Shown here in pieces: positions 1 to 9,812 of a DNA stretch of 64,000 bases. Position numbers and translations under genes: made by a program. Location of the stretch: NCBI GenBank assembly GCA_964423865.1, contig CAYRGN010000001.1:1-64000 (forward strand). The letters run 5' to 3'. A model generated the notes under the pieces. The model made no database searches. It saw only the letters and a list, made by a program, of their open reading frames with translations, and had not been told where the DNA came from. This DNA is from Leadbetterella sp964423865. Lineage in GTDB: Bacteria > Bacteroidota > Bacteroidia > Cytophagales > Spirosomataceae. Position 1 is the stretch's first letter. Each line of letters begins with the position of its first letter.

Positions 1-57
1 CACAGCTCACAGCTCACAGCTCACAGCTCACAGCTCACAGCTCACAGCTCACAGCCA
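1..57. repeat. 7-nt tandem repeat (CACAGCT)n
   Basis: About eight near-perfect copies of the heptamer CACAGCT run from the window edge to 13 bases before the TonB receptor start. This is the purest example of the heptad-periodic tracts found throughout the window. It is cut by the window edge, so a partner arm may lie upstream. Confidence 0.9.
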
Positions 58-69
58 AATTTTATACAC

Positions 70-2343
70 ATGAGATTTATTGGAATATTTTTAGTTTTGT
101 ATACGGCAAGTATAATGTTACAGGCCCAGACGGCGCGTGTGACGGGTGCGGTACGTTCCGGAGGAAAACCCGTGGAGGCCGCCACTGTTACGGTAAAAGG
201 ACAGAACATAGGAGGAATAAGCGATGCGGAAGGAGCATTTTTGCTGGTGAATGTGCCTACGGGTAGACAAACCATTGAAGTTAGCCTGTTGGGGTACAGT
301 CGCGCCGCGGTGACGGTGGAAGTAGCGCCCGGAGCGAATATCCTGGACGATATTGTGCTGATGCCCACTGGAAATATCCTGGATGAAGTGGTGGTCAGCG
401 GTACCATGAAAGAAGTTTCGCGAATGGAAAGCCCGGTGCCGGTAGAGGTTTTTACGGCCCGGTTTTTTAAAGCGAATCCCACGCCTTCGGTATTTGACGC
501 CCTGCAAATGGTCAATGGCGTGCGCCCCCAGGTCAACTGCAATGTCTGTAACACCGGCGACATTCACATCAACGGCCTCGAAGGGCCCTATACCATGGTG
601 CTGATAGACGGTATGCCCATGGTGAGCGGCTTGTCTACGGTTTACGGCCTGAGCGGGATTCCGCAGGCCCTGATCGAAAGGATGGAAGTGGTGAAGGGTC
701 CGGCCTCTACGCTTTACGGAAGCGAGGCCGTGGGCGGACTGATCAATATGATTACCAAAACGCCTAGTAAAGCGCCTGTTTTTTCTGCCGATGCTTTTAC
801 TACCACCTGGGGAGAAGTGAACGTAGACCTGGCTGCGAAATTTAAAGCGGGAGAAAAGGCGTGGTCTTTGGTGGGGGTCAATTATTTTAATTACCAGAAC
901 CCCGTGGATAATAACCGGGATAACTTTACGGATTTGACGCTTCAGCACAGGGTCTCCCTCTTTAATAAATGGGATTTTCAGCAGAAAGGCGGCCGACAGC
1001 TTTCGTTGGCGGGAAGGTATATGTACGAAGACCGCTGGGGCGGAGAAATGAACTGGAATTCCTCTTTCAGGGGCGGAGATGAAATATACGGAGAAAGTAT
1101 TTATACCCAGCGATGGGAGCTTTACGGCAACTATAAGCTGTCGCATAAACTCAATTTCATGTTCAGCGGAAACGGGCACGACCAGAACTCGGTTTACGGC
1201 AATGTGCCTTATCAGGCCAATCAGAACATTTACTTCGGTCAGTTGACTTACGGTGCAAAAGCGGGCGTTCACGATGTGTTGGCGGGACTCGCGTACAGAT
1301 ATACGTATTATGACGACAATACACCCGCCACTTTTGCGGGAAACCGTAACCTGGCCAACCACACCCATCTCCCGGGTGTTTTTCTACAGGATGAAATAAA
1401 ATTGAGCCCTAGGCATACGATCATGCTGGGTGCCCGATACGATTACAATTCAGTACACGGAAGTATCTTGTCGCCACGGATAAATTATAAATGGAGTTCA
1501 GGCAACAAACAGACGGTCTTCCGATTAGGCGGAGGGAACGGTTTCAGGGTGGCCAATGTATTTACGGAAGACCATGCGGCATTGACCGGATCACGTGACG
1601 TGGTTTTCCTGGAAGATCTGAAGCCGGAAACCTCCTGGAATGCCAACGCCAACCTGGTGAAGAGGTTTTACCTGTCGGGCGGCACGTTCCTCAGCTTGGA
1701 TGCCACTGCGTTTTACACCTACTTCACCAACAAGATTATCCCGGATTACGATACTGACCCCAATAAAATCATTTATGCCAACCTGGCCGGCCACGCCGTA
1801 TCCAAAGGGGTGTCGCTGAATGTAGACGCGGCCTTTGCCCGCGGTTTAAAGGTGCTGGTGGGCGGTACGCTGATGGACGTATACAATAGCGAAGAAGGGG
1901 AGAGGGAAAGACAAATGTTTGCCGAACGGTTTACCGGCACCTGGAGCATTGGATATACCTTCCCCAGGCAGAAAATCACGCTAGATTATACCGGGAACCT
2001 GTACGGGCCCATGCGCCTGCCCCTGCTCGGAGATACCGATCCCCGGCCGGAATATTCTCCCACCTGGAGCATTCAGAACATACAAGTGGTGAAGACCTTC
2101 AATGACCGCTGGGAAATTTACGGGGGGCTGAAAAACCTGCTGAACTGGACACCGGGTCGGAAAGTTTCGTTCCTGATTGCCCGGGCGCATGATCCTTTTG
2201 ATAAGCAGGTGATATTCGATTCCGGCGGAAGCCCTTTAGCCACCGAAGAAAATCCCTACGGTTTAACCTTTGACCCGTCGTACGTATATGCCTCTAACCA
2301 GGGAATCAGAGGGTTTCTGGGGGTACGGTTTACGGTAAAGTAA
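70..2343 (+). CDS. TonB-dependent outer membrane receptor
   Basis: A 757-residue TonB-dependent receptor that imports an unknown ligand across the outer membrane. Residues 1-20 form a signal peptide ending ...MLQAQ. About residues 23-105 are a carboxypeptidase-regulatory-like beta-sandwich, a Bacteroidota hallmark. The plug follows at about 110-235, with the typical stretches 'VLIDGMPMVSG', 'ERMEVVKGPASTLYGSEAVG' and 'INMITK'; the remainder is a 22-strand barrel ending in an aromatic-rich strand (FLGVRFTVK). No SusD partner is adjacent, so a polysaccharide-utilisation role is unlikely. The plug resembles cobalamin, siderophore or metal receptors, but I see nothing that fixes the substrate. 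The start ATG directly precedes the signal peptide and lies just after the heptad repeat. It stands alone; the next gene is AT-rich and unrelated. Confidence 0.93.
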   Translation: MRFIGIFLVLYTASIMLQAQTARVTGAVRSGGKPVEAATVTVKGQNIGGISDAEGAFLLVNVPTGRQTIEVSLLGYSRAAVTVEVAPGANILDDIVLMPTGNILDEVVVSGTMKEVSRMESPVPVEVFTARFFKANPTPSVFDALQMVNGVRPQVNCNVCNTGDIHINGLEGPYTMVLIDGMPMVSGLSTVYGLSGIPQALIERMEVVKGPASTLYGSEAVGGLINMITKTPSKAPVFSADAFTTTWGEVNVDLAAKFKAGEKAWSLVGVNYFNYQNPVDNNRDNFTDLTLQHRVSLFNKWDFQQKGGRQLSLAGRYMYEDRWGGEMNWNSSFRGGDEIYGESIYTQRWELYGNYKLSHKLNFMFSGNGHDQNSVYGNVPYQANQNIYFGQLTYGAKAGVHDVLAGLAYRYTYYDDNTPATFAGNRNLANHTHLPGVFLQDEIKLSPRHTIMLGARYDYNSVHGSILSPRINYKWSSGNKQTVFRLGGGNGFRVANVFTEDHAALTGSRDVVFLEDLKPETSWNANANLVKRFYLSGGTFLSLDATAFYTYFTNKIIPDYDTDPNKIIYANLAGHAVSKGVSLNVDAAFARGLKVLVGGTLMDVYNSEEGERERQMFAERFTGTWSIGYTFPRQKITLDYTGNLYGPMRLPLLGDTDPRPEYSPTWSIQNIQVVKTFNDRWEIYGGLKNLLNWTPGRKVSFLIARAHDPFDKQVIFDSGGSPLATEENPYGLTFDPSYVYASNQGIRGFLGVRFTVK

Positions 2344-2423
2344 TGTCTGAGACTGTATGAAAGTTTATATCACCCAACGGAGTTTTGAATACTTTCTGGT
2401 TCGAAGAATAAGTGATTTTATTC

Positions 2424-2505
2424 TGTTCATAAGATGAAAATTAAAAATATTGTCTTGTCTATAAGATAAAATATATATAAATTTGTCTTATTAACGAGAT
2501 ATAAA
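2424..2505 (+). promoter_or_regulatory. Three operator-like direct repeats before the AAA gene
   Basis: TGTTCATAAGATGAAA at 2424 and TGTCTATAAGATAAA at 2456 are close copies, and a diverged third copy (TGTCTTATTAACGAGAT) begins at 2484, ending at the start codon. The 28-32 nt spacing is about three helical turns. This looks like an operator or iterated promoter element. No regulator is identified. Confidence 0.3.
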
Positions 2506-3777
2506 TTGAAAAAACCGGATAAAGAAGTCATTAAAAATGTATTGGCGGACTTTCGTGCGGAAATGCAGATTTTTGAGGTAAATCCTCGTGATTTTGCTTT
2601 TGAGGAATTTGGTAACTATGTGTTTGTCGGTATTCGTCGTGCGGGAAAATCGTTTTTGCTGTATCAGCGAATACAAGAGCTTTTGGCACAAGGAACATCA
2701 GCAGATGAGTTGCTCTATATCAACTTTGAGGATGAACGGTTAACGGGAATGACTGCCCGGGAGCTGAACTTGCTCTTGGAAATACATTGGGAACTATACG
2801 ATAAAAAACCCATACTTTTTTTGGATGAAATCCAGAATATTGAGGGTTGGGAAAAGTTTGCCCGAAGATTGGCAGATACCAAACATCGTGTGTATATCAC
2901 AGGCAGTAACGCCAAAATGTTGAGTAAAGACATTCAGACCACACTCGGAGGCAGGTATATTGCGGTGGAGGTTTATCCGTACAATTTCAAAGAATTTTTA
3001 AGAGCAAACGGAACAGACTTTTCTAAAAAAGTATTAGCCTCCACACATGGTAAAGCCAAAATGTTGCGAATGTTTAACGACTACTTCTATTTTGGGGGGT
3101 TTCCAGAAGGGGCGACGCTTTCCGTAAAAAGGGATTATCTGACAAGCGTATATCAAAAAATCTATTTGGGAGATATTGCTGTCCGTTATTCGGTGGACAA
3201 TACTTTTGCTTTGCGGATCATGTTCAAAAAATTGGCTGAAAGCGTAAAGCAGCCCGTTTCATTCAGTCGGATAAGCAATATTGTTTCTTCAACAGGAGCA
3301 AAAGTCGGGACAAGCACGATTATCCATTATATGGATTATGCCAAAGATGCCTGGCTGATTACATCTGTTCGGAATATTGCGGATAAATTGGTAGAAAAGG
3401 AAACCAAGCCCAAGTATTATTTTATTGATAACGGACTTCTAAACCTCTTTCTGATTAACGGAAATAGCGCACTATTGGAAAACCTTGTTGCCATTACTTT
3501 ACTGCGAAAATTTGGTCGGGAAGATTCGGTTTTCTTTTATCACAAAAATATTGAAGTCGATTTTTACATTCCGGAAACGGCAACAGCTATACAAGTGTGC
3601 TACGATTTAGACAATAGTCCTGATACGTTTGACCGGGAAGTAAATGCTTTGCTGAAAATCACTAAGGTTTTGGAATGTAATAAACTGGAGATTATTACCC
3701 GTGATACCGAAAGAACATTGGAGGTCGGCAATAAAATCATAGAAGTTATTCCCGTTTGGAAATGGCTTTTACAGTAA
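2506..3777 (+). CDS. AAA ATPase, AAA_14/DUF4143 family
   Basis: A 423-residue ATP-binding protein of the archaeal-type ATPase group common in accessory DNA. Walker A is 'GIRRAGKS' near residue 45 and Walker B 'ILFLDEIQ' near residue 104, followed by the family stretch 'YITGSNAKML' and 'GGRYIAVEVYPYNFKEF'. A short acidic 'EVDFYI' near residue 349 marks the C-terminal DUF4143 domain, which is nuclease-like in fold. Its biological role is unknown. The only in-frame start before the first conserved block is TTG at 2506; the next in-frame ATG would remove 19 residues. Base composition is visibly AT-richer than the flanking receptor and amidase, and three operator-like repeats precede it, suggesting recent acquisition. 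A second family member lies at 60315-61502. Confidence 0.85.
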   Translation: MKKPDKEVIKNVLADFRAEMQIFEVNPRDFAFEEFGNYVFVGIRRAGKSFLLYQRIQELLAQGTSADELLYINFEDERLTGMTARELNLLLEIHWELYDKKPILFLDEIQNIEGWEKFARRLADTKHRVYITGSNAKMLSKDIQTTLGGRYIAVEVYPYNFKEFLRANGTDFSKKVLASTHGKAKMLRMFNDYFYFGGFPEGATLSVKRDYLTSVYQKIYLGDIAVRYSVDNTFALRIMFKKLAESVKQPVSFSRISNIVSSTGAKVGTSTIIHYMDYAKDAWLITSVRNIADKLVEKETKPKYYFIDNGLLNLFLINGNSALLENLVAITLLRKFGREDSVFFYHKNIEVDFYIPETATAIQVCYDLDNSPDTFDREVNALLKITKVLECNKLEIITRDTERTLEVGNKIIEVIPVWKWLLQ

Positions 3778-3866
3778 TTCAAAACAGAATTTTCTTTATT
3801 CATTTATGAACCGGATGTGATCGGTACGGAACGGATCGACCGTGCGGTACGTCTTTTCCCCCTTTG

Positions 3867-4739
3867 TTATGATTCGTCAATGAACCGTTTCGTGATCGGC
3901 TGGTAAGAATCGATCCGCCGGTCGCGCAGGTAGGGCCAAGTGGTGCGGTAATATTCGGTTTGATCGAGGTCGATTTCCTGTACATGCACTTCTTCCCGGT
4001 CATGCGAGGCCTTGTAGAGCAGGCGCCCGTGAGGATTGGCCACGAAAGAACCTCCCCAAAACTGTTGATTGGCTTCTGTGCCCACGCGGTTCACCGAGAC
4101 CACGTAGAGGCCGTTGGCTACGGCGTGGCTTCGCTGTATGGTTTCCCAGGCGTCGTGTTGTTCCCGATTAATTACAGGGTCTTTTTCGTCCAGATCCCAG
4201 CCGATGGCGGTAGGGTAGAAGAGGATTTCCGCACCCATAAGGGAGGTGATCCGCGCCGCTTCGGGGTACCATTGGTCCCAGCAGATCAGTATGCCTATCC
4301 GGGCAAATTTGGTGTCGAATACCTTGTATCCCAGGTCGCCCGGGGTGAAATAGAATTTTTCGTAATAGCCTGGATCGTCCGGGATATGCATCTTGCGGTA
4401 TTTGCCGAGATAGGCTCCGTCGGCATCGATCACGGCGGTGGTATTGTGGTAAAGTCCCTGAGCTCTTTTTTCAAACAGGGAAGCAATGATCACTACACCC
4501 AGTTCTTTGGCCAGGGGCTGAAGCCGGTCTGTAGTAGGGCCAGGGATGCTTTCTCCCAGTCCGAAATTGGCATGGTCTTCCACATCACAGAAATACAGGG
4601 AGGTGAACAGCTCCTGGAGGCAGATGATCTGAGCCCCCTTCGCGGCCGCTTCCCGGATTTTGACTACCGCTTTGGTCCGGTTCTCTTCAGGATCCGCGGA
4701 GCAGGTCATTTGAACGATACCTATTTGGATTTTTTTCAT
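3867..4739 (-). CDS. aguB: N-carbamoylputrescine amidase (carbon-nitrogen hydrolase)
   Basis: A 290-residue nitrilase-superfamily enzyme that should hydrolyse N-carbamoylputrescine to putrescine, CO2 and ammonia, the last step of agmatine-to-putrescine conversion. The Glu-Lys-Cys triad is visible as Glu43 (LQELF), Lys116 (YRKMHIPDD) and Cys153 (LICWDQWYPEAA). The length and the 'DDPGYYEKFYFTPGD' segment match AguB rather than general nitrilases. It is cytosolic. It is transcribed toward the AAA gene and has no operon partner, but a carboxyspermidine dehydrogenase at 14217-15428 would use its product. The family is broad, so the substrate is inferred from similarity, but this subfamily is distinctive. 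Confidence 0.88.
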   Translation of the reverse strand: MKKIQIGIVQMTCSADPEENRTKAVVKIREAAAKGAQIICLQELFTSLYFCDVEDHANFGLGESIPGPTTDRLQPLAKELGVVIIASLFEKRAQGLYHNTTAVIDADGAYLGKYRKMHIPDDPGYYEKFYFTPGDLGYKVFDTKFARIGILICWDQWYPEAARITSLMGAEILFYPTAIGWDLDEKDPVINREQHDAWETIQRSHAVANGLYVVSVNRVGTEANQQFWGGSFVANPHGRLLYKASHDREEVHVQEIDLDQTEYYRTTWPYLRDRRIDSYQPITKRFIDES

Positions 4740-4751
4740 GTGTACAAAAAT

Positions 4752-4870
4752 TTAGCTATCAGCATTCAGCTATCAGCAGTCAGCCGGGCGACGCTTCGCT
4801 TATTCATAGGCCGGTTGGGGTGTCGGTTTTCTGATAGTGGTACGCCACCCGGCTGATAGCTGAATGCTCA
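4752..4870. repeat. Inverted heptad-repeat module with core
   Basis: The left arm is a 7-nt periodic tract (AGCTATC, AGCATTC, AGCTATC, AGCAGTC) and the right arm is its inverse (reverse complement GAGCATTC, AGCTATC, AGCC). They flank a core of about 65 bases containing 'GGTACGCCACCCGG'. Part of the same core (CAGCCGGGTGGCG..ACCACTATCAGAAAACCG) recurs in reverse at 27680-27712. Confidence 0.8.
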
Positions 4871-5294
4871 TGGCTATTTCATTCGGATATAATTTCAAAA
4901 TCGTACAAAATTACAAAAATAAAGGGAGAGCCGGAGGGAAAGAAGAAAGGAATCTGAAAGAGGCTTTGGTGATCGTCACTGAGAAAGAAGAGTTACTAAA
5001 TATTATTTTGCAATTTATTTATTTTTGCAATTTTTGTTTAGTATATATTGATTATTAAAGAACTTTATATCGATTTGGGCTAAATTTTCTTTAGTTTGAA
5101 TCACTCTTTTGTATAATTTTTATAGAAATTATGATAAAAAAAATAAAATTTCTTTTTCCGATATAAAATATGGATGATTTGTATGGTCTCAAAATAAAAG
5201 TCTGATAAATTGCATTCAAAGTATGTTTTGTATTATATAATATGATTTTGTCGGTATATAATACTATTATTAGAATATTTTGGCAGTTTCAAAG
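4871..5294. other. AT-rich upstream region of gltB
   Basis: About 420 bases with very low GC and no credible gene; the one small open frame here (4864-5058) has no protein-like composition. A TATTTTTG at 5020-5027 could be a -7 element, and TTTTGCAATTT occurs twice at about 5007-5034. The region probably carries the glutamate synthase promoter and a long leader, but no single promoter stands out. Confidence 0.4.
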
Positions 5295-8200
5295 ATGAAG
5301 GAGACAAATAAAGGACTATATCAGCCTGATTTTGAGCATGATGCTTGCGGTATCGGCTTCAGGGCGCATTTAAAAGGTGGAAAATCGCACCAGATTGTGG
5401 CAGACGCCATCACCATGCTGGAACGCATGGATCACCGGGGCGCCTGCGGGTGTGACCCCAACACCGGAGACGGAGCCGGTATTTTGCTCCAGATTCCCCA
5501 TGAATTTCTTTACGACGAATGCCTGGAACTGGGTTTCCGTCTGCCCAGATACGGAGAGTATGCGGTAGGGATGATCTTTTTTCCTTCGGGCGAAAAGCAA
5601 AGAAACGAGTGCAAAGAGATCATTAACCGGAAAGCGGAGAAACTGGGTTTTGAACTTCTGGGATACCGCAACGTGCCTACCCTGAACGATACTTTGGGCG
5701 AGGGATCGCTTTCAGTAGAGCCCTGTGTGGAGCAGCTTTTCCTGAAACTGAGCGATACCGATCGTCTGACTTTTGAGCGCAAACTGTATGTGTTGCGCCA
5801 GATCACGACCAAACTGATTCACGAGTCGGTGACCGGTTCGGAAGAGAGTTTTTACTACAGTTCATTGTCTACCCAGACCATATCGTATAAAGGACAGCTC
5901 ACCACCGATCAGCTTAAATATTATTTCCCGGATATTACCCGGAAAGACGTGATTTCGGCTTTTGCCATTGTGCATTCCCGTTTTTCGACCAACACTTTTC
6001 CTTCCTGGAAGCTGGCCCAGCCTTTCCGGTATATTGCCCATAACGGAGAAATCAATACCGTAAGGGGCAATGTGAACTGGATTCGGGCGGGGGAAGCTTC
6101 TTTCTGTTCCGAGTTTTTTTCGGATAAGGAGATGCAGATGATTCTGCCGATTTGTGCGAAGGGAAATTCCGATTCTGCCCACCTGGATAACGCCATTGAG
6201 CTGCTCCATCTTTCGGGCCGTTCTCTGCCGCACGTGATGATGATGCTGATTCCGGAAGCCTGGGAGGAAAACCCGGATATGGACCCGGTGCGCCGGGCGT
6301 TTTACGAGTTCCACTCTTCTATTATTGAGCCTTGGGACGGCCCCGCCTCCATCTCTTTTACCGACGGAAAAATCGTGGGCGCCACGCTCGACCGTAACGG
6401 CCTGCGCCCGTCGCGCTACTGGGTGCTGAAAGACGACACCGTGGTAATGGCTTCGGAAGCAGGGGTGCTGGACATTGACCCCGCCCAGGTGGCCTATAAG
6501 GGTCGCCTGCAACCGGGAAAGATGTTTGTTGTAGACATGGAACAGGGGCGGATCATACCGGATGAGGAGCTGAAAGCCGATATTTGCAGTCGCCAGCCCT
6601 ATCAGCAGTGGCTGGATGAGCATAAAATCATGATCCGCGACCTGCCGGAGTCCATCCGGCCTTATACCCAGTATAGTGAAGAAGGTCTTCTGAAGAGACA
6701 AATTGCGGCCGGGATGACCTCGGAAGACCTGAGGCTGATTTTGGGACCCATGGCCGGCAGCGGGGCGGAAGCCATTGGGTCTATGGGTATTGATATTCCC
6801 CTGGCCGTGCTTTCGGAGCAAAGCCAGCATATTTCCTCCTATTTTAAGCAGCTTTTCGCCCAGGTGACCAACCCGCCCATCGATTCGATACGCGAGCGCT
6901 CTATCATGTCGCTGATTTCTTTTGTGGGTGCTTCGGAGAACATCTTGTCGGAGTCGCCCAAGCATTGTCGCCAGGTACAGCTGGATCAGCCCGTTTTGAC
7001 CATCAAACAGTTTGACAAACTGCGTTTTGTGGACTACGAGGGGTTTCAGGCCAAAACCATCAATACCTATTTTAACGCGGGTACGGACCGGCCCGCCGAG
7101 GCCCTGGAGTTTGCCCTGGAGCGGATCTGCCGTTATGCGGTAGACGCCATTCACGACGGGTTCGAGATCCTGATTCTTTCCGACCGGGCCATTGATTCCG
7201 ACCACGCGCCCATCCCTTCTCTGCTGGCGGTTTCGGCGGTACATCACCACCTGATCCGCAAAGGACTGCGGGGTAAGATCGGTCTGCTGGTGGAGAGCAG
7301 TGACATCTGGGAAACGCATCATTTCGCCACGCTGATCGGGTACGGGGCATCGGGCATTTGTCCTTATATCGCCTTTGAAACGCTTTCCAACATGAACCGG
7401 AAAGGCATGATTCCGGGCGAATTTACCGATGAGCAGTTGTATAAAAACTATATCAAGGCGGTCAACAAGGAGTTGCTGAAGATTTTCTCGAAAATGGGAA
7501 TCTCTACGCTGGCTTCGTACCGGGGCGCCCAGATTTTTGAATGTATAGGACTGGGAAAACCGTTTGTAGACCGCTTTTTTACCGGTACGGTGTCGCGCAT
7601 CGGTGGGCTGGGAGTAGAGGAAATCGCCCGGGAGTGCCTGATCCGGCACGGTGTGGCTTTCCCCAAAATCGTGACAGAGAAAAAATTGGAAGCCGGAGGG
7701 GTGTACCAATGGAAACAAAGGGGAGAAAAGCACCTGTTTAACCCGGATACGATTCATCTCCTGCAGCAGTCGACCCGCGTGGGCGTGACAGACGCAAAGC
7801 GGGGATACGAAATCTTTAAGAAATATACGAAGCTGATGAACGAGCAGGCCGACAAGACCATGACCTTGCGCAGCCTGTTGAAGTTCAGGAATAGGCAATC
7901 GATTGCATTGGACGAAGTGGAGCCGATAGAGAATATCCTGAAGCGTTTCGCCACGGGCGCCATGTCTTTCGGATCCATCTCCTGGGAAGCCCATACCACC
8001 CTGGCCATCGCCATGAACCGCATCGGGGGCATGTCGAACTCCGGAGAAGGCGGGGAAGACGAAGCCCGTTTTGCCCTGCTGCCGAACGGCGACAACATGA
8101 ATTCCCGCGTGAAACAGGTAGCTTCCGGGCGTTTCGGGGTGACTTCCTATTACCTCACCCATGCCGATGAACTCCAGATCAAACTGGCTCAGGGCGCCAA

Positions 8201-9812
8201 GCCGGGAGAAGGCGGGCAGCTTCCCGGCCATAAGGTAGACGAATGGATCGGGCGGGTGCGGCACAGTACACCGGGTGTGGGCCTGATTTCCCCGCCGCCC
8301 CACCACGACATCTATTCCATTGAAGACCTGGCCCAGCTGATTTTTGACCTTAAAAACGCGAACCGTAAAGCCCGGATTTCCGTGAAACTGGTTTCCGAAG
8401 CCGGTGTAGGAACGGTAGCTTCGGGCGTGGCCAAGGCGCATGCCGACGCCGTGCTGATTGCCGGATACGACGGCGGTACGGGGGCCAGTCCGCTCTCCTC
8501 CATCCGCCATGCCGGCTTGCCCTGGGAGCTGGGCCTGGCCGAAACCCACCAGACCCTGGTGAAGAATAAATTACGTGGACGAATTACGGTGCAGACCGAC
8601 GGGCAGATTCGTACGGGACGGGATATCGTGATGGCCACCCTGCTGGGCGCCGAAGAATACGGCGTAGCTACTGCCGCCCTGGTGACCGTAGGCTGTATTA
8701 TGATGCGAAAATGCCATTTGAACACCTGTCCGGTAGGGGTGGCCACCCAGAACAAGGAATTACGGGCCCTGTTTTCCGGTCAGCCCGAACATGTGGTGAA
8801 CATGTTTACTTACCTGGCCATGGAAGTCAGGGAAATTATGGCGGAACTGGGTTTCAGAACCATCAACGAAATGGTGGGACAAAGCCAGTACCTGGCGCCC
8901 CGGAACCGTGGAGATCACTGGAAACTCAAACATCTGGACCTTTCCCGGATTCTTTACCGGGAAGAGATGGATACCGCGCTGTACAAGCAGGAAGAGCAGG
9001 ATCACGGACTGGCGGAGGTGCTGGATCATGCCCTGATCCGCGATGCACAGGATGCCCTGGATCACCAGCTGCCGGTAAAAGGAGAATACACGATCAATAA
9101 CCTCAACCGGTCTATCGGCGCGATGTTGTCGAACGAGATATCGGCGCGTTACCGTGGACAGGGATTGGATCCCGCGACTATTCGTTATAAGTTTTACGGC
9201 ACGGCGGGACAGTCGTTTGGTGCTTTTTCTACGCGTGGAATCCGTTTTGAGTTGGAAGGAGATGCCAACGATTATTTCGGAAAGGGTTTGTGTGGAGCCG
9301 AGCTGGTGGTATACCCGCCGGCAGCTTCTACCTTTGTTCCTTCTGAAAATATGGCCGTGGGCAATGTCTCGTTTTACGGGGCTACTTCCGGAGAGGCCTT
9401 TATCCGGGGCATGGCGGGAGAGCGTTTCTGTGTGCGTAACTCCGGCGCCAAAGTGGTGGTGGAAGGCATAGGCGACCACGGCTGTGAGTACATGACGGGG
9501 GGAATAGCGGTGATCCTGGGCGAAACGGGCAGGAACTTCGCAGCGGGTATGAGCGGGGGAATCGCCTACGTGTATGACGCGGAGAAGTTGTTTGCCGGAA
9601 AATGCAACACGGAAATGGTGGATCTGGATGACCTGACGGAAGAAGATGTGGAGATATTGACCGGGCTCATCGACCGGCATTGGGAAAACACGGGCAGTGA
9701 TGTGGCCCGTAGAATCCTGGATAACCGCAGTGTGGAGCTGGAGAAATTTGTGAAGGTATTCCCCCGGGATTATAAAAAGATTCTGAAGGAGAGAGAAGTG
9801 GTGGCGGTGTGA
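5295..9812 (+). CDS. gltB: Glutamate synthase large subunit
   Basis: A 1505-residue alpha subunit that transfers glutamine amide nitrogen to 2-oxoglutarate, making two glutamates for ammonia assimilation. Order: class II glutamine amidotransferase with nucleophile Cys18 (HDACGIGF; the preceding residues are removed in the mature enzyme); central domain at about 480-770; FMN-binding synthase domain at about 820-1200, with the 3Fe-4S cysteines in 'CIMMRKCHLNTC'; and a GXGXG helix domain at about 1260-1460. A TTG five codons upstream (5280) is also open, but ATG 5295 gives the usual family start (MKETNKGLYQP). The length is normal. The small subunit follows after a 420-base repeat array, so the pair is not tightly coupled as is usual. 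Confidence 0.97.
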   Translation: MKETNKGLYQPDFEHDACGIGFRAHLKGGKSHQIVADAITMLERMDHRGACGCDPNTGDGAGILLQIPHEFLYDECLELGFRLPRYGEYAVGMIFFPSGEKQRNECKEIINRKAEKLGFELLGYRNVPTLNDTLGEGSLSVEPCVEQLFLKLSDTDRLTFERKLYVLRQITTKLIHESVTGSEESFYYSSLSTQTISYKGQLTTDQLKYYFPDITRKDVISAFAIVHSRFSTNTFPSWKLAQPFRYIAHNGEINTVRGNVNWIRAGEASFCSEFFSDKEMQMILPICAKGNSDSAHLDNAIELLHLSGRSLPHVMMMLIPEAWEENPDMDPVRRAFYEFHSSIIEPWDGPASISFTDGKIVGATLDRNGLRPSRYWVLKDDTVVMASEAGVLDIDPAQVAYKGRLQPGKMFVVDMEQGRIIPDEELKADICSRQPYQQWLDEHKIMIRDLPESIRPYTQYSEEGLLKRQIAAGMTSEDLRLILGPMAGSGAEAIGSMGIDIPLAVLSEQSQHISSYFKQLFAQVTNPPIDSIRERSIMSLISFVGASENILSESPKHCRQVQLDQPVLTIKQFDKLRFVDYEGFQAKTINTYFNAGTDRPAEALEFALERICRYAVDAIHDGFEILILSDRAIDSDHAPIPSLLAVSAVHHHLIRKGLRGKIGLLVESSDIWETHHFATLIGYGASGICPYIAFETLSNMNRKGMIPGEFTDEQLYKNYIKAVNKELLKIFSKMGISTLASYRGAQIFECIGLGKPFVDRFFTGTVSRIGGLGVEEIARECLIRHGVAFPKIVTEKKLEAGGVYQWKQRGEKHLFNPDTIHLLQQSTRVGVTDAKRGYEIFKKYTKLMNEQADKTMTLRSLLKFRNRQSIALDEVEPIENILKRFATGAMSFGSISWEAHTTLAIAMNRIGGMSNSGEGGEDEARFALLPNGDNMNSRVKQVASGRFGVTSYYLTHADELQIKLAQGAKPGEGGQLPGHKVDEWIGRVRHSTPGVGLISPPPHHDIYSIEDLAQLIFDLKNANRKARISVKLVSEAGVGTVASGVAKAHADAVLIAGYDGGTGASPLSSIRHAGLPWELGLAETHQTLVKNKLRGRITVQTDGQIRTGRDIVMATLLGAEEYGVATAALVTVGCIMMRKCHLNTCPVGVATQNKELRALFSGQPEHVVNMFTYLAMEVREIMAELGFRTINEMVGQSQYLAPRNRGDHWKLKHLDLSRILYREEMDTALYKQEEQDHGLAEVLDHALIRDAQDALDHQLPVKGEYTINNLNRSIGAMLSNEISARYRGQGLDPATIRYKFYGTAGQSFGAFSTRGIRFELEGDANDYFGKGLCGAELVVYPPAASTFVPSENMAVGNVSFYGATSGEAFIRGMAGERFCVRNSGAKVVVEGIGDHGCEYMTGGIAVILGETGRNFAAGMSGGIAYVYDAEKLFAGKCNTEMVDLDDLTEEDVEILTGLIDRHWENTGSDVARRILDNRSVELEKFVKVFPRDYKKILKEREVVAV

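Noticed and set aside
118..1368. 416-codon minus-strand open frame opposite the TonB receptor
   Set aside because: Antisense shadow; the receptor on the plus strand has a signal peptide, plug and barrel.
3960..4856. 298-codon plus-strand frame opposite the amidase
   Set aside because: The minus strand encodes a complete C-N hydrolase triad; the plus frame runs into a repeat module.
4864..5058. 64-residue protein upstream of gltB
   Set aside because: Starts inside a repeat arm, runs through AT-rich regulatory DNA, and has no conserved features.
5862..8549. 895-codon open frame on the minus strand opposite gltB
   Set aside because: It is the antisense shadow of gltB. It is His/Gly/Gln-rich with no domain, and the plus strand holds every glutamate synthase motif.
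8711..9100. 129-residue plus-strand gene inside gltB in another frame
   Set aside because: Overlaps the conserved 3Fe-4S region of gltB; low-complexity out-of-frame reading.
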